Source: Lasiosphaeria ovina (taxonomy: Eukaryota; Ascomycota; Sordariomycetes; Sordariales; Lasiosphaeriaceae). From it: a stretch of DNA of 64,000 nt. The stretch covers positions 5,776,001 through 5,840,000 of the forward strand of contig JAULSN010000004.1 of assembly GCA_033439765.1 (NCBI GenBank). The letters are read 5' to 3'. Below are positions 1 to 10,784 of the stretch, one piece after another; the stretch's first letter is position 1, and each line of letters opens with the position of its first letter. The position numbers and the translations under genes are program-made. The notes under the pieces were generated by a model that searched no databases, was not told the origin of the DNA, and worked only from the letters and a program-made list of their open reading frames with translations.

Positions 1-1909
1 AGCGGTCCAAAGATAGTGCAGAGGTACGGCTGTCGCGCATGGAGGGGGGAGTAGCATTTATTGTCCCGCAGACTCATTGTGCTTGTTGTTAACGATTTGC
101 TAGGAGTACGTCTCTGTGCCAAGTCTATTACCGGCGTTCGTCACGCCCTCTACTGCGGCGTCTATGCTGTTCATAGGGAGGTCACTGAACCAGATTCGCG
201 AGAGGAGCATGGGAGACTCTCGCTTCCGCGGGACCGACCACCTGTCGACGCAGCTCAAGCAGCTAGCCGCCCTTAGCCACCCCCTCGATTCGGCCAGCTT
301 CTCCAGGGCCATAATCGATATCCGGCACTTCCTCTCGAGGACAACACTGCAGCGGCTCCTGCCTATCACCAAAGTCGTCGAGGCGCTGCAGCTCCTCCGT
401 GACTTTTTTCTTCTGCGGCGGGGCGAGTTTGCCATGGCTCTCATCCAGCAGGCCGAAGAGAAGATCCGGAGCCGGTGGAGGCGGGCAGAAAACCTTGCCT
501 ACGAGAAGCGGGATGTCCTCGGGACCGTCGTGGTGAAGGAGGGCGAAGTGGCTGCCGTTCTCGCGAGGACTTGGGCCGCTATGGGGTCCATGCAAGGCAA
601 CCACGCCGATGACGACGAGGGCGTCGAGCTGGCGAGAGATTTGTTGCGCCTGACGCTGGCCAAGTCAGGGTCTACCTCGGCGGCCATGACATCCGCCGCT
701 GCCGAAGGGGGCCTTACCTCGATCGCGTCCTCTACCCCCTTCCGCAACCTCTTGTTCTCGGTCCCTGTCGTTTTAACCCTGCAGGTCCCCTCTCCGCTCG
801 ATCTGTTTCTCAGCCAGTCTGACCTCCAGACCTATACTGCCATTAACTCGTATCTGCTGTCCCTACGCCGGGCTCACCTTCGGTTGACAGACTTGTGGAA
901 AATCTCGTCGCTCCGCCGGCACCACCCTGCTTCTCCTAGCCCGCCTTATGCTAGCACGCGCGGCGGTCGAGAGAAGACGCGCCTATTGCGGCATCGACAC
1001 GACGCGCGGGCGAATATCCTGCGTAATGCCTGGGCGACGGCCAGCGCGGCCATTTTCTTCCTGGGAGAGACCGAGGGTTACCTGCAGACCGAGATCGTCG
1101 CAGTGCTCACGGACGGCTTCCACCGCTGGCTCACGACAGGCGAGGACGAGCAGCGACAAGATGATTTCTTGCCGGCTCAAAAAACAAAACTACAGCCAGC
1201 CCCGCCGTCTCGTCAGGAAGATAACGAGGATATCTGGTTCGCTACCGCTGACCCTCCGGTAGCGTCGTCATCATCGACTCAGCTCGCCACTGCTGCCAAG
1301 CGCCACCACCCCCACGACCCGCAGACGCTCGCCACCGCCCACCGCCTCTACCTGCGCACGGTCGTCGCGCGCCTCCTGCTCGCCCACCCCTCCTTCACGC
1401 AGCCCCTGTACGACGTGCTCGTGCACATCGACCACCTCGTCGCCCTCGTGCACCGCCTGCACGCCGTCTGGAACTCGGCCGACCTCGAGGCCGACGTCGG
1501 CGTCGTCGACGCCTTTGTCGATCTCGCCCGCGAAGAGCGCGAGGTCACGGCCGACCTGCGCGGCGTAGAGGCGCGCGTCCGCCGCGGCATCGAGGGGCTC
1601 GTCGCCGAGCTGCGCCGCATCGAGGCCGCGGGCGGCAGCGAAGGCCGGGACGGAGTTCTGGGGCTGCTCCTGGGGAAGAGTCGGAGCGGTGCCGTCGCCG
1701 GCGTCGGTATAGAGGCGGAAGAGGACGAGGAAGATAATGATAGCGACTTGTGGGGCACTTCCGGTGGCGGCGGCGGCCGGTATATCCCCCGCCGCGTCGG
1801 CGGTGTCGACAGGCTGCTCATGAAGCTGGACTTTGGCACCTGGTTTGCGGCGGACGCGGGAGACCGTGATGGCGACCGCGGCAATGGCGACGATGATGAT
1901 GGGTTGTGA
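1..1909 (+). CDS. Gamma-tubulin complex component 4-like protein (5' partial)
   Basis: C-terminal part of a Spc97/Spc98-family protein that helps build the gamma-tubulin ring complex for microtubule nucleation at the spindle pole body. The main exon is 104-1909 (601 codons plus stop); its start is set by a TAG acceptor at 101-103 with a TTAAC branch site just upstream. A short upstream exon at 1-23, with a GTACGG donor at 24, would join in phase 0 and is tentative. After the junction come the family segment LLPAFVTPSTAASMLFIG, then DFFLLRRGEFAMALIQ, and near residue 245 SPLDLFLSQSDLQTYTAINS with YLLSLRRAHLRLTDLW. This order matches GCP4, the smallest family member, better than the larger GCP2/3/5/6. 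The C-terminal half holds an acidic insert and a Gly-rich stretch. The N-terminal grip domain lies off the left edge. Confident of family, fairly confident of GCP4 subtype. Confidence 0.85.
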
Positions 1910-3205
1910 GGTTATTATGCTATTGCTATCTGGACCTGGGGCGTCTTGGTGAGTGTGTGGTGGGCTTATAGACTAGCTTGTGAACCAGCTTGTAGTATTC
2001 CAGTCCGAAAAAGCCGGGGTGTCTGCATGTTGTAGTGGCGGACTGGGATCGGGTGGTCTCGTTTCCGGCGACGGTCAATGAGACGATGCAGCGTGGCACT
2101 GCAGCTATCTCGTCTATAACGCTGTTAACTTGTAAATAAATACAAGTACCTTACCTTGCTGCATTGCTATTATTCAGGGCTCTACTGCCTCTGACGCGGA
2201 GGTTAATCTAGGTGAGTACAGGTCATGAAGTGGGAACCTCGACTGTGCTTCGCTTCTCCTTCAGTTCTTTCTCGTCTGGAGTGGTGTTGTACTGTCGTTG
2301 GAAAACCGCATGAGTGAAGTTTACTGGGTGATAAGGAATAAGTGAATAAACGAGTCGATGCTAGATATGGTTTCCATTCTGTGCAAGTTCGTTCCTCAAT
2401 AGATTTGAGAAACTAACTAACTAATAAAAGACGCAAACAAACAAGTACCTTTTGAACGCAGGACGAAGAACATTACGATACACATGGGAGAGTAGTGGAC
2501 CTTTGTTTTGTCCCAGATTCTGACCGAAGTCGAGTACAGCAAAATCACGGGTATTGCAAATCTGATGTTGAAAGTCTGATATTGCAACTCTGACACTAGA
2601 TGGATTGAAGCCAGTCAGAGCATATTCGCTTCACTTTCGAGGAAGCAAACAGCGGCGTTTCAATGCTTTTTTCCCCTACGGCATGCCTGCCTACGTCTTA
2701 CCATGTATCCTACACGGGTAAATTACCCCGGGAATAGCGCGGGACAAGACGACACAATGCATGCTGTTATAACTCTTTAGACAGATCAGTAGGCACCTCA
2801 CCGTAGATGTGATAATTCCATCTCATCTACATATGACGGGTGAAGAGATGCGGAATCAAGTCAAGAGAGAACAGAACTGATTCGAAGATTGAAATTAAAA
2901 GGAAGGGGAAAATAAAAAGAGCAAGACCCCCAAAGCATCCACCACACAACGCAACGCAACGCAACGCAACGCAATGCTCCCAACCCATTATCCCCAGCCA
3001 GCCAGCCCCCCCGTCCCCCCAAAAGTATGCCCTAGAAAATAAAAGCAGAATCATTTCACTTCATGGCCCTGCTTCAACGAAGAGCAGTATATACAAGACA
3101 TGCGCCCCGAAATCTTTCAATAGATAAGATGGATATATGCACGGCAGGCAGGTAAACATAAATCCCAGATTTCGCCTCGACTTCTTACGTCTCCCTCCCG
3201 CGGGG
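1910..3205. other. Convergent intergenic region with AACGC repeat
   Basis: Lies between the 3' ends of the GCP4-like gene (+) and the TMEM184-like gene (-), so it should hold both 3' UTRs and terminators. It is AT-richer than the flanking genes. A short tandem repeat of AACGC, about five or six units, is at 2944-2975. I see no gene or tRNA. Confidence 0.6.
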
Positions 3206-5206
3206 TCACCTCCCCGGCGGCGGCGGTCCACGCTGCCCCCACAGCGCGTTGCCGATCTTGAGCTGTGTGGAGTTCCTCGGATTCGACTGCGGCTGCGGCT
3301 GCTGGGCATTGTACATGCGGCTGTAGTCGGCGTCGTCGTCGTAGGCGCCGTGTCTGTTCCCGCTGTTGCTGCGGGAGTGTCTGCTGCCGCTGTTGCTGCG
3401 CGAGTGCTGCCGGGACGAGCTTTGCGGGCGCGGCTGCAGCTGGGCCTCCTCGTCGACGGTCGACAGCGAGTTGCGCCGGCCGCCGGCCTCGTAAAAGGGG
3501 ACGGGCGCTGTGGGCGGCCGCGCGTTGTAGTAGAGCTGCTGTGGCGGGGGTAGCGGCGCGTCGGGGACGGGCCAGTTGCTCGGGGGGGAGCCGTGGCCGT
3601 CGAAGGGGGTGGGATCGTGGTGGTAATAGGGCTGGGCGTTTTGGATCAGGCCGGCGCGCTCGTCGCGGGACTGGTTGCCGTTGCCGCCGAAGCGGGTGGC
3701 AAGGAACTGCTGGGCGATGGGGAGATGTGCCGTGCTGCTGGCGGCGCTCTGCGACATGCCTATGCCGCCGCCGTAGCTCGTGTTGGCCGCGTAAAAGGGG
3801 CTGCCGCCTTTACCCTCGCTCCCGCCGCCGTGCGTGGCTGGCGGAGACAGGTCGTCCATGTTGACTGCTGTCGTGCTGTCTTTGCGCGCCGCTTGGTAAC
3901 TAACATCAATGTGGCGGTGCTTGACACCCACGAACAGCCAGCGCATGCCACGGCCGAAGCCCTTGACCACATCCCAGATGAAGACGGCCTCCCAAAGGGC
4001 GCGCAGGCCCAGAAAGCCGCCCTGCTTCGCGCCGCCCCCGCGTGCGCTGTAGACTCGCCAGGGGAAGGCCCAGAGGTGGAGGACGGCGAAGGCGGCCATC
4101 TCGACACAGAGAAGCAGTGACGGAATGCCGACTTTGATGTCCGGATAGGCGAGCACGTCGCCGGGGTGCACCAGATTAAGCGTGCTGGTACCGAGACTGA
4201 TGGCGGTGGACTGCCAGAAGGAGAGGAAAATGACGAGCTTGATGGACAACACCTTGAGGAAGGGTTGGTTGGGCTTCAGCTGTTCCGTGTTGCGCAACTG
4301 CACATAAAACTGGATAACGCAATACATGGCGATGGTCACAGCCAAGGCATTGATTGTGGTGATCTGGGACAAAGAGTGGTAAGCTCGAGGGGGGTCACAG
4401 CCGAGAAGACAGGCAGGAAGGCAGTCACTCACCCAGATTTTGCCAAACACGGGGCTGTTGGAGCTCTCGCAATAGCGGTGGAAATACTGCGAGCCGACGG
4501 CCGATATGGTCATGGCGACGCGGATGAAGCAGTAGTGGTATATTCCAATCCAGATGATGTTGAACCAAGTGAGGCCGCTCCTCGGCGTGCGCCAGGGGCC
4601 CCTCTCGCCGCCACAGCATTTGGCGAACCAGTTGAGGGGCCATACCCACGGCACTATGGGCTGCATGTCGCGGAAATAGTCTTTTTGCTCGTGGAGGTCG
4701 GGCTTGATGTAGTGGCATAGCAGCGAGAAGAAGGACGAGATGGCAAAGGCCTCGTACGCGTCGCTAAGGACTTGGAAGTATATGGCGTGCCAGTAGTAGC
4801 GAAGGGAGAGGTATGACGACGTGGCGTAGACGGGGATCATGAACAGGATGCGGATGATGCTAAGATCGGGGTCAGCACTGAACGGAGATGCGACCCAAGC
4901 GCCTGCATGAGCGGCACGAGTAAGGCACGTACTGTTTTTGCTCGTGGGGCATGGTGTAGTGCATGGCATGCATCATGATCAGATAGAGGCTCATGATGAT
5001 GGCGAGGCCAGCCGTCACGGCGGCAATGATGAGGGCCAGTTCGTGGAAGTTCAGGTCGCCCACGATGATCTTCTCGGATCCGGGGAGGACTAGAGAGGAG
5101 GCGGTGCGCCATGTCAGTCAGCTGTCTGTCTAGGGCTGCAGAAGTCAGGGAGGCAGCGGAACATACTCCTAAGATCCTCCAGGGTCGAGTTGCATGTGAA
5201 ATTCAT
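3206..5206 (-). CDS. TMEM184/DUF300 (organic solute transporter Ost-alpha-like) membrane protein
   Basis: Multi-pass membrane protein of the TMEM184 / solute_trans_a family, 593 residues. Exons on the minus strand are 5167-5206, 4933-5089, 4433-4859 and 3206-4363; introns are 77, 73 and 69 nt with donors GTATGT, GTACGT and GTGAGT. The start ATG at 5206 gives MNFTCNSTLEDLR, a short lumenal N-terminus with N-glycosylation sequons. About seven hydrophobic segments follow, with family landmarks HIIRILFMIPVYATSSYLSL, SDAYEAFAISSFFSLLCHYI and the conserved PFLKVLSIKLVIFLSFWQS. After about residue 380 comes a long disordered Ser/Pro/Gln-rich cytosolic tail. Fungal relatives are linked to vacuolar or endosomal membranes; the substrate is unknown. 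The third intron is a stop-free multiple of three, so retention would insert 23 residues. Confidence 0.9.
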
Positions 5207-6945
5207 GGCCGGCGCCGGCGCGCGCGAACGCGAGGCAAAAGCACACGAGGACAACCGAGTTCGTGATCAGCAAATTCCTTCCTGCGCGCCGAACAGCCGC
5301 TGCACCGTGAGGCGTGGTCTTGGCGGGAGGATGCCTTGAAGAGCGTTGCAAGGGCGCAACGGGGTCTTTTTGTCAAGGGCGGTCAGGGCTCCCGTTGTCC
5401 CTCGCCGCCACCGTTTCACCGGCTTGTGCGCTCGTGAGCCTATTCAGACGGCGGGCGGCTTCCCATGCGGCCCAGGAGACGAGCGGGCGTCGTGGCGGCC
5501 TGCAGTGTATGGGCGACTGTCCGGATTTCTTTTTTTTCTCGCAGCAGCACCTCAACTCGGCACTTGCACACCTCAGGATTCTGAAACGGGAATGTCGGGC
5601 ACCGCCGCAGACAAGGAGCGATGTTGTGCTGGCCAAAGCGGGCGAGTCGAGGGAATATGGCGGCCAGCGAAGCCGTGCCGTGCGGACGAGGTCGCGATCG
5701 AGGCCGGAAGGGTCAGGAACAGGACAGGAGGCGTGTTGTTGGACGTGGATGCGACCGCCGGAAAATGCTGTACAACGTGCGTTGGATACTGACGGGAGTA
5801 TTTCGATTTCAATTTCGATGTTGGATCGCCCAAAAGACCGCCACCCCTCCCCCCGAAGAGTCCGAAAACCTAACCTGCCCTGGGCTCAGACTGGCAACGC
5901 AACACAACCTCCTAGCGAGCGGGAACGTTCGGGAACGGGGCGTAGGTACTGAACCAACCCCCAACCCCCAGCTCGGTTTGAGATTGCCAGCAGAGCGAGT
6001 TCGAGTTTGATGGGCAGTGCTAAGCCTCCCAAAGCGGGGACCGGCACCCTGCTGCTCGCGGGACCCCGTTTGGGTGCGCACGACGGTGCACCCCACAGCT
6101 TCGGCACTGATGTAATCCATCGTGGATGGTCCCTGAACAGGACTCAATTGGGACCTGGAGCAGCCACTCTGCAGTGGCTTCCAAGGCTCACTGCAGAGCC
6201 ACGGCGCTTCATCCCGGGCTATCCCTGTCGCCAAGCAAAGCCAAGCCACGGAGGCTGAGTTCGCGATCGATGGGCAGGCACATTTATGTACAGTAGTTGA
6301 TACAGTAAGACACGGTACGTATTAACTGTGTCTGTTCAATCAACGACTGCGACCAGCGAGGCTCCCACTTGGTTGGCTGGCCTTGGGCGCTTCAAAGTCA
6401 ACCAGGACCACGAGACAGCGTTTCACGAAACAAACGAAGAAATGCAAAGACCCGGCCGACGGACTCCTATTGACCGGCCGAACCGCCCTCCCTATGACTG
6501 ACCAAACGGCCTCATCCACGGCGAGCCAGGTGCGCCAGCCCGGCTAATCCGTGTCTAGCTACGGACTGCGTACGCGTGTATACGCAATATTTCCCGATTA
6601 AACCCAGAGGCTCCTTGTGAGGTATCACCGGGTTTCGGCATCCCGTTCCGGCCACAGACAGCGGTAAGAATATGGAACCTCGGGGATTTCGATATCAATG
6701 TCTCAAAATTAAGGTCTCACAAAGATGGACCATTCCAAGCCATTCGCAAAAATATACCCCATACTTTTTTGTCGCCATGGATGATGGCATCAGAACTCAA
6801 ACCCACGCCGTTGTCAGCTCTGAGCCCAGGAACGCCCGCCTTGGACCACAAAGCTTGGCATTTCAGGGGCACCAACCTTGGCAAAAAAAAAACATGGATG
6901 GACAGACCATGATGCAACCCGACCGTTTTCGCCACAACGAAGATC

Positions 6946-6956
6946 TCTATATAAGC
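6946..6956 (+). promoter_or_regulatory. TATA-box-like element without an assignable gene
   Basis: CTCTATATAAG is a good match to a TATA box, but no convincing coding region starts within a few hundred bases downstream on the + strand. It could mark an untranslated transcript or be a chance match. Confidence 0.2.
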
Positions 6957-7386
6957 CCCGTGTCATGCCTGCTACTTATCCCTTGCGCATCAGCACGTTG
7001 CACGGCGGTGGGGTTATAAGTTCCATATCCCCCGCCTGCGTGCAAGTTTTAATCTCCCGCGAGAGAAGAGGGAAAAAGAAGAGCCGCGCACACGCAAAGC
7101 ATGGTGGCGCAGCACGCTGTCCAAAGTAAAGTTGTCTTCTCCCCCAACATGAAACTCGAAATCGAGGTTGGTTCGTTTCACTCACTCACACAAAAGAAAA
7201 GGCTGCAAATAGAAGTGGAAGAAGAAGAAGAAAAGAAGAAAGAGGGGACGAAATAGAAACAAAAGTCCGCTCCAAACTAAACCAACAACACGTCCCATCT
7301 TTATTGTTTACTGTTCCACCGCAGGCAGGCAGGCGGCCGGCCGCACAAGCGAGCCAACACCACCTACCGCCGCGCGCCGGCAATTG

Positions 7387-7417
7387 TCGGTCGGTCGGTC
7401 GGTCGGTCGGTCGGTCC
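7387..7417. repeat. TCGG tetranucleotide microsatellite
   Basis: About seven uninterrupted TCGG units ending in TCCATGG. It lies in non-coding DNA about 1.4 kb beyond the stop codon of the WSC gene. Confidence 0.85.
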
Positions 7418-8758
7418 ATGGCGACTGACGGCGGCACATGGATACATGTGCCCGCATGCAGTTATATATTTCACGCGCAGCCCGGAGAGTGGGGGACAAA
7501 TCGGAAATCACAACCGCCGATGTAGGTAGGTAAGGTAGATAAGTCTGCTTTCCTGCTGGCAGATCAATTCAATGTAGCGACGTACACACATGTACGTAGA
7601 AACCACGGAAAGTCACAAACTAATCAAAAGTAGCCGCAGTCACAAGCCCAAGCTATCAGGTTGATCAAGTTACACAACCACCTAGGTGGGCCGTAAATAG
7701 GGGGCTTGGGTTCACATTCACCAACACCATCAACTTCTTTCTTTCCCAGCCAACTCTCACAGTCAGTTTTCATTCACCATCATTACCTATCTAGATAGGC
7801 AATGACGCCCAAAATGTACGAGTAAGGAGAAAAGTAGGAACAACAGCATCACGGGATATATGTTCTCTTTTGTTTGTTTGTCTTCTTTCCATATACAGTC
7901 CACCCTGCTGCCTGCATACCAGCCTCCCTCCTATCTTGCTTGCCTGCTTGAAGAGCCTCCTTCGGCATCATCTTCAGCTTCGGCTCCCGTATCGCTTCGC
8001 CGTCTGTCAGGCTTGACCCATCCTCCCATCGCCCAAGAGGCGTCCTGGCCAACCCTACCAACTGAACAACCCGACAAGCTGTTCGGGGGTCCAACTTCCA
8101 AACAAGTCCGGTAAAGTACCCCCCCCGAACATCACCATTAGCGGCCACTATCCCAAATATTGCCGTCTCTCGTGTCTCTTCGTCTTTTGTGTCTATGGAA
8201 ACAATGACCCCTGCCCCCTATTCCTTCATATCCGGTACCAGGCATTCTAGCAACGGAAAAAAGGAACAGGCCATAAATATAGACAGCACGCAGTCCGCTG
8301 AGAGGAAAAGAAAAGAGGAATTTGAGCAGCAAGCGAAAGGACAAGAAATAATTGTTGGGTAGCGCTTCCAAGGAAGGTTGCCTTGAGACGCCCAACCAAC
8401 AAAGTGCTGATTTCTTTCTCTCTCTGCATGCAAAATCCCACCATCAAAACAAAATAACAAAGCGCTTTCTCTTGCGCTTTAGCTTCCCTCAAGCCGTAAC
8501 AAAAAAAACCTCTTCCGCTTAACTGCCTGTCCCAACCCCTCGGGAACGAGGTCCGCGTTCACATATGTGCGTCCTCCAGCCTGGTCCTTTAGAAGCAAAA
8601 ATAAAACGCCGTGGTATCTCGTAAATGCAAATGCAGTATGAAAATCTCCGTGAGAGACTATGCAGAGTGGTTAAAAGAAGGGAAAACGAAAAGGAGAGTC
8701 GTGTACGTCGTGGTTGGGATCGGCCCCGCTGACAGCTATATATTTATAGTTGCCCTCA

Positions 8759-10314
8759 TCAATCGTCTTCTGGATTGGCATTAGTGACCCTTAACGTCCT
8801 CGAGGGCTGGTGTACTCTGCGGGAGTAATCCTGGTTGTCCTGCAGAGAATTTACGCTCTCGTGGCTCTTGTTCATGGCGTTCGGGTAGATGTTGGGATCA
8901 AGGCGCGGGTCGACGGGCACCAGGTAGCTTCTCCTATCACCAGGCCGCACGATACTGTTCGTCGGGGGTACCCATGACTCTCCAGGTCGCGGAACTCCCG
9001 CACCTAGAAACCGGGTTTCAGAAATTTCGCCATACTTTGGTGTTGCCATCATACCTGAGGAGCTACCCAGACCGCTCGGCGATGCGGTGCCGCCCGCTCC
9101 GGCTTCCAGCCTCCTCCGCCTCATCAAAAGCCACCACACGAGAATGCCGGCGATCGCAAGGATGGCTAGAATGCCCAAGACGACGCCGACAATACCGCCC
9201 GTTGATAACCCGCCGCCCGAAGTCGCTGCCAAAGAGGTGTTTTGCTCGCTCGTTCCCGTGGGCGACGGTTGTGTCTGGGTGACGGTCCTAACGACTCCGC
9301 CGACGGTTACTGTCTGTACCTCCGGGGCCGGTGTATTATTCGCTCCATTGGGCTGCGACTGATGGTTAGCTGGGGTACGCCGGCTCGCGCCCGGGGCTCT
9401 GGAATGCAAGGCATACAGGAGTAGTAGAGAAAGTGGAAGAAGAAGTGGTAGGATCGCTGGATGATGAGGAACTTGAAGGCGGCACGGTCACTGTACTTGG
9501 AACCATGCGCTGCACCGTCTCAGTCTCAGTGATCTTCACAGCCGGGGAAGTATTCACAGCCGGGGGAGTCTTGAAGACCGGGGGAGTCTTCACGGCCGGG
9601 ATATTTTTCACGCTCTGGGTCACCAATGCTGTTAAAAACCGTTGAATCCAGCTCTTCTCATTCAAGGGGTGAGAAAAAGAGAGCCGGTCCAAGAATCCAA
9701 ACAGCAGAGGATTACCAAGTGACAGAAACGGAATCGAGGCAAGGGACATTGTGACTTACAGAAGATGAAGAGGACGATGCGCTGCTGCTGGACGAGCCTT
9801 GAGGAGGTGCTGTCCCCGTGGGAGAAGCATTGCCCAAGGCGATGTACCCAAACAAACCACTTCCTCCGCAAAGATCGGACGGGAACCCCGGACACGGGGA
9901 TTGGCACTGGTCGGTATCTTTCTGGTTTGCGCTGTTTGGTACGAGATTTGAGCACCAGCAGTCCTGGTTTTGCAAGATGCCTAGTGCAAAAGTGCCATAT
10001 CTTGCGTCGGTGCAGTTGTCTCGGCAGCGGCCTTCGGATTGGTATATGCTATGGACTGAACGGGGAATAAGTATATGTCAGCGCGCGGCCCTCTCAGGCC
10101 CAATCAGGGCGATGCGGTCAGCATCAGGATGTTTCTTACATGGATACCCGTCTGCTGATAATGTTTTATCAACTGTATCGGGGCCAGTGTTGGCCGTCGA
10201 GCAGTACTCGATGGGGATCGAAGGTCCAACCCCAGCCGCGGCGGTTACGGCGCTATTGAGGAGAATAGCGAGACCAAGCGACGCCCAGAGACGGGCGGCC
10301 CGTTGTTGTAACAT
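8759..10314 (-). CDS. WSC-domain single-pass cell-wall stress sensor
   Basis: Type I plasma-membrane protein of the Wsc1-3 type, 422 residues, expected to sense cell-wall stress and signal through Rho1/PKC. Exons on the minus strand are 10140-10314, 9760-10055, 9417-9614 and 8759-9358; introns are 84, 145 and 58 nt. The last acceptor could also be 6 nt later. Residues 1-27 are a signal peptide. The WSC domain spans about 36-132 with eight cysteines (near 38, 69, 73, 91, 93, 109, 113, 121) and the core IYQSEGRCRDNC. A Ser/Thr/Pro-rich stalk follows, with repeats of the form VKTPPVFKTPPAVNTSPAV. The membrane segment is GGIVGVVLGILAILAIAGILVWWLLM (about 277-302, two overlapping pieces), then RRRR and a cytosolic tail of about 115 residues. 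Domain order matches fungal Wsc sensors; which paralogue is unclear. Confidence 0.88.
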
Positions 10315-10763
10315 GGTGGGCGGTGGAATATGCTGCTGGCGACAGTGGTAAGCGGGCTGCGTGGTCTGAACAGCCTCTCGCCTGGCGGAGCTCTATGTAC
10401 CTGAACGGGGAGAATAGTCGGGGCCAATTGATAACCAGCAGGCGACCAAGTCTTCGCCGCAGCCAGAGACGTCGGGAGCGAATTGGCCGGGCGGGAGTTA
10501 AAGGGCCATTCCAAAAGAGCAGGCGAACCACATATGCATATGAGACTGTGACTGTGATGATGGGGAGACGAGAGAGTTTCGGCTTCGTTCGGGCGTGCAG
10601 CAGAGGCTGGCGCAGGTCGTTGTGGGGAAGTGAAGGCACGAGCCGCGATAACCACGGGCGAGGCCCAGTCCGCCTGCGTCTGTCGAGTGCGCCCGATGAA
10701 TAAGGTTTGAGACCTTAGACCCTTAAAGTCCGAAGCGACGACCGCCGAATGGAATTGGCCCTC

Positions 10764-10784
10764 GTCACGTCACGTCACGTCACG
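10764..10784. promoter_or_regulatory. Overlapping TGACGTGA (CRE-like) repeats upstream of the WSC gene
   Basis: Four tandem GTCAC units read on the minus strand as overlapping TGACGTGA, a half-palindromic match to the ATF/CREB-type bZIP site TGACGTCA. They lie about 450 bp upstream of the WSC start codon, in the gene's direction. Regulatory function is inferred from position and motif only; it could be a simple repeat. Confidence 0.3.

Larger units (their letters stand above)
5207..8758. other. Long non-coding stretch (3.5 kb)
   Basis: Upstream of the TMEM184-like gene and downstream of the WSC gene. No open frame here has coding character or fungal splice structure. Visible items are a TATA-like CTCTATATAAG on the + strand near 6946-6956, a TCGG tandem repeat at 7387-7417, and pyrimidine-rich stretches near 7860-8000. 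It may hold long UTRs or a non-coding transcript, but the sequence does not prove either. Confidence 0.4.

Noticed and set aside
5314..5952. 212-codon + strand frame upstream of the TMEM184-like gene
   Set aside because: Arg/Ser-rich without motifs; the region looks like promoter and leader of the minus-strand gene.
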